DNA of 40,867 bases, from positions 1 to 40,867 of the forward strand of contig JBAXCX010000009.1 in the NCBI GenBank assembly GCA_037141255.1, given 5' to 3'. Both the position numbers and the translations under genes were made by a program. Each line of letters opens with the position of its first letter. Positions within the stretch are counted from its first letter, which is position 1. This document shows, piece by piece, positions 40,744 to 40,867 of the stretch. The DNA comes from IMCC26207 sp037141255. Lineage in GTDB: Bacteria; Actinomycetota; Acidimicrobiia; Acidimicrobiales; Microtrichaceae. The notes below the pieces were generated by a model, which saw only the letters and a list, made by a program, of their open reading frames with translations, was not told the origin of the DNA and searched no databases.

Positions 40744-40867
40744 CTAGCGAGCTGGTTCGTTATGGGCCTGCTGATCTGCTGGCTTGCTGGTCTGCGCCGG
40801 GCTGGTCTGCGCCGGGCTGCGGCGGGGATCGGTGTTAGGGGCATGTTTATGGGCTGGGTTTGCCGTT
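40744..40867 (-). CDS. Possible C-terminal tail of a gene running in from the right (partial)
   Basis: On the minus strand the frame is open from the right edge to a TAG at 40744-40746. It codes for a 40-residue hydrophilic Pro/Ala/Gln/Thr tail with two SPAQT units. Such a tail would suit the disordered end of a membrane or wall protein. The open length is short and the composition low in complexity, so it may equally be non-coding. Confidence 0.3.
   Translation of the reverse strand, partial: TANPAHKHAPNTDPRRSPAQTSPAQTSKPADQQAHNEPAR
40786..40815. repeat. Two identical tandem 15-bp units near the right edge
   Basis: GCTGGTCTGCGCCGG occurs at 40786-40800 and again at 40801-40815, followed by a partial GCTGCGG. 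It is part of a CTGG-rich stretch after the livF stop (40716-40820). It could be slippage in non-coding sequence or in the end of a gene on the minus strand. Confidence 0.85.

Noticed and set aside
1..40867. Prophage, integron or transposon-borne island
   Set aside because: Only the first ~250 bases have a mobile-element-type gene; there are no integrase, transposase, tRNA-site or terminal repeats to support a larger island.

Overview
The window looks like a chromosome segment of an aerobic actinobacterium, most likely Acidimicrobiia / Ilumatobacteraceae-like. The clues are a mycothiol-dependent (MDMPI-type) enzyme, an F420-type LLM oxidoreductase, a cytochrome P450, a Tat-exported PhoD lipoprotein, frequent GTG starts, moderately high G+C, and secreted proteins with long Thr/Pro linkers. 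The taxonomic call is inference; no rRNA, tRNA, CRISPR or transposase was found.

Layout. (1) 1-250: a fragment of a phage/plasmid-type RepA-like (AAA_25) helicase that stops abruptly against a chromosomal gene, either a recombination scar or an assembly join. (2) 235-1465, minus strand: two overlapping genes for membrane-anchored, Pro/Ser/Thr-rich proteins of unknown function. (3) 1639-7350, plus: a tight operon of SRPBCC protein, P450, second SRPBCC protein, a sulfatase fused to a DJ-1/PfpI domain, and an unusual SDR. It converges on a TetR regulator and an LLM oxidoreductase (minus). Divergent from these, 9294-11750 carries a tandem DUF1330-like protein, a DsbA/HCCA-isomerase-like protein and a mycothiol-dependent enzyme. 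The whole 1.6-11.8 kb block reads as an undescribed catabolic or detoxification cluster, and it contains candidate operator repeats in two intergenic regions.

(4) 11740-15788: a secreted SGNH hydrolase divergent from an R2-like diiron protein (an 11-bp inverted repeat lies between them), a strong bidirectional terminator, a Thr-rich lipoprotein, and a YczE/YitT-type membrane protein. (5) 15848-24658: a membrane GGDEF-EAL protein, a PhoD phosphatase, a large flippase-like membrane protein with an embedded pseudokinase, a potassium channel and a class III aminotransferase. (6) 24753-33933: five genes that overlap end to end (SulP-STAS anion transporter, PAS-PAS-GGDEF-EAL, MFS exporter, heterodimeric ABC exporter pair), implying co-production of c-di-GMP turnover and transport. 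(7) 34040-40715: a coiled-coil membrane protein, then a branched-chain amino-acid-type ABC importer (lipoprotein, LivH-LivM fusion, LivG, LivF).

A theme across the window is short tandem duplication (units of 10-24 bp): at gene ends (14 bp x4, 16 bp x4), in promoter regions (24 bp x2, 10 bp x2.5) and in frame inside conserved enzymes (21 bp x3 in a GGDEF domain, 15 bp x5 in LivF, 18 bp x4 in a lipoprotein linker).

The best candidates for something undescribed are the sulfatase-DJ-1 fusion and its P450/SRPBCC cluster, the SulP/c-di-GMP/exporter operon, and the flippase-pseudokinase protein.
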